Part shown: in pieces, positions 53,803 to 53,998 of the stretch
Layout: every line of letters starts with the position of its first letter
Numbering within the stretch: the first letter of the stretch is position 1
Assembly (NCBI GenBank): GCA_026981985.1
Contig: JALSHZ010000101.1
Location: 1-53,998 of the forward strand
Direction: 5' to 3'
DNA from: Gammaproteobacteria bacterium
GTDB taxonomy: Bacteria > Pseudomonadota > Gammaproteobacteria > UWMA-0217
Length of the DNA: 53,998 nt
Translations under genes and position numbers: made by a program
The notes under the pieces: model-generated
The model's input: only the letters and a program-made list of their open reading frames with translations
Database searches by the model: none
Told to the model about the DNA's origin: nothing

Positions 53803-53998
53803 TCAAGTTATTACATATTGCACATGCGACTCATGGAAAAACCGCTTGATTAAATCGCTGCTTTTCTGCAACGAACGCAGTGCAGAACGCGCACGGGTAG
53901 CCAACGCTTCCTTGGTTTTTACGACGGTTCGGCCTAATCGGTGGGTTTTGACATGGTTCCAAACCAGTTCGTCCGGGTTCAGCTCAGGTGAATAGGGT
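53803..53998 (-). mobile_element. IS630-family transposase, C-terminal fragment running off the window
   Basis: The minus strand has an open frame from the window edge to a stop at 53803-53805, giving 64 residues. It begins PYSPELNPDELVWNHVK, the hallmark end of the DDE_3 catalytic domain of IS630 transposases, including the final catalytic glutamate, and continues with a helical basic tail (RSALRSLQKSSDLIKRFF). The N-terminal part lies outside, so I cannot say whether the element is intact. Confidence 0.85.

Noticed and set aside
1-53998. CRISPR arrays, rRNA and tRNA genes
   Set aside because: I saw no regularly spaced direct repeats and no tRNA-like cloverleaf or rRNA sequence on either strand by eye; a covariance-model scan would be needed to exclude small RNAs.

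Overview
The window reads as a chromosomal segment of a gammaproteobacterium. The evidence is the RpoS sigma factor, a FimX-type pilus regulator, the EF-P beta-lysylation trio, a ParC with the gammaproteobacterial quinolone-region sequence, NsrR, LpxH and a Pseudomonas-like assimilatory nitrate cluster. Gene order around parC, fimX, psd and serB recalls Pseudomonas, but many differences and a multihaem cytochrome point to another lineage, possibly an environmental nitrate- or sulfur-metabolising one. The species cannot be fixed from this sequence. Both ends carry insertion-sequence debris: an ISAs1-like tail on the left, which cuts off the start of a cytochrome gene, and an IS630-family transposase tail on the right.

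Layout. 1-1.5 kb: IS end, truncated multihaem cytochrome, small secreted protein. 1.7-9 kb: parC, htpX, then fimX and a PilZ-like partner on the minus strand. 9-14 kb: epmB divergent from efp-epmA, then psd, prmB and a hicBA toxin-antitoxin pair. 14-21 kb: purU, lpxH, a lipoprotein cyclophilin, an orphan sensor-like membrane protein, a 31-residue membrane peptide, glnS and serB. 21-23 kb: a GMC oxidoreductase without a normal start codon, and a tiny Tat-signal partner. 23-40 kb: the nitrogen region. A kinase/phosphatase fusion and a nitrate transporter lie on the minus strand. nirB-nirD-nasC and a second molybdoenzyme gene lie on the plus strand, followed, after a block of GC-rich hairpins around a frameshifted DUF559 gene, by a ferredoxin-DmsC fusion and a RavA/ViaA-like ATPase/VWA pair. 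40-46 kb: a composite TSP3/OmpA outer-membrane protein, a YqiA-like esterase, nsrR and nnrS. 46-53.5 kb: rpoS, a Mth938-like protein, an alaC-type aminotransferase, hom, an acidic membrane protein, and an AMP/thymidine phosphorylase overlapping a PRPP-synthetase-like gene.

How it works together. The transporter takes up nitrate, NasC reduces it to nitrite and NirBD reduces nitrite to ammonium. Two sigma-54 promoters face away from each other and share a pair of NtrC-type sites 32 bp apart, so nitrogen limitation should switch on both arms. The most interesting part is downstream: a cytoplasmic nitrate-reductase-like molybdoenzyme, a membrane-anchored four-cluster iron-sulfur protein and a MoxR-type ATPase with its VWA partner. 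I propose that these form a quinone-linked cytoplasmic molybdoenzyme with its own dedicated assembly or activation machine. NsrR, NnrS and a palindromic operator nearby supply a nitric-oxide response.
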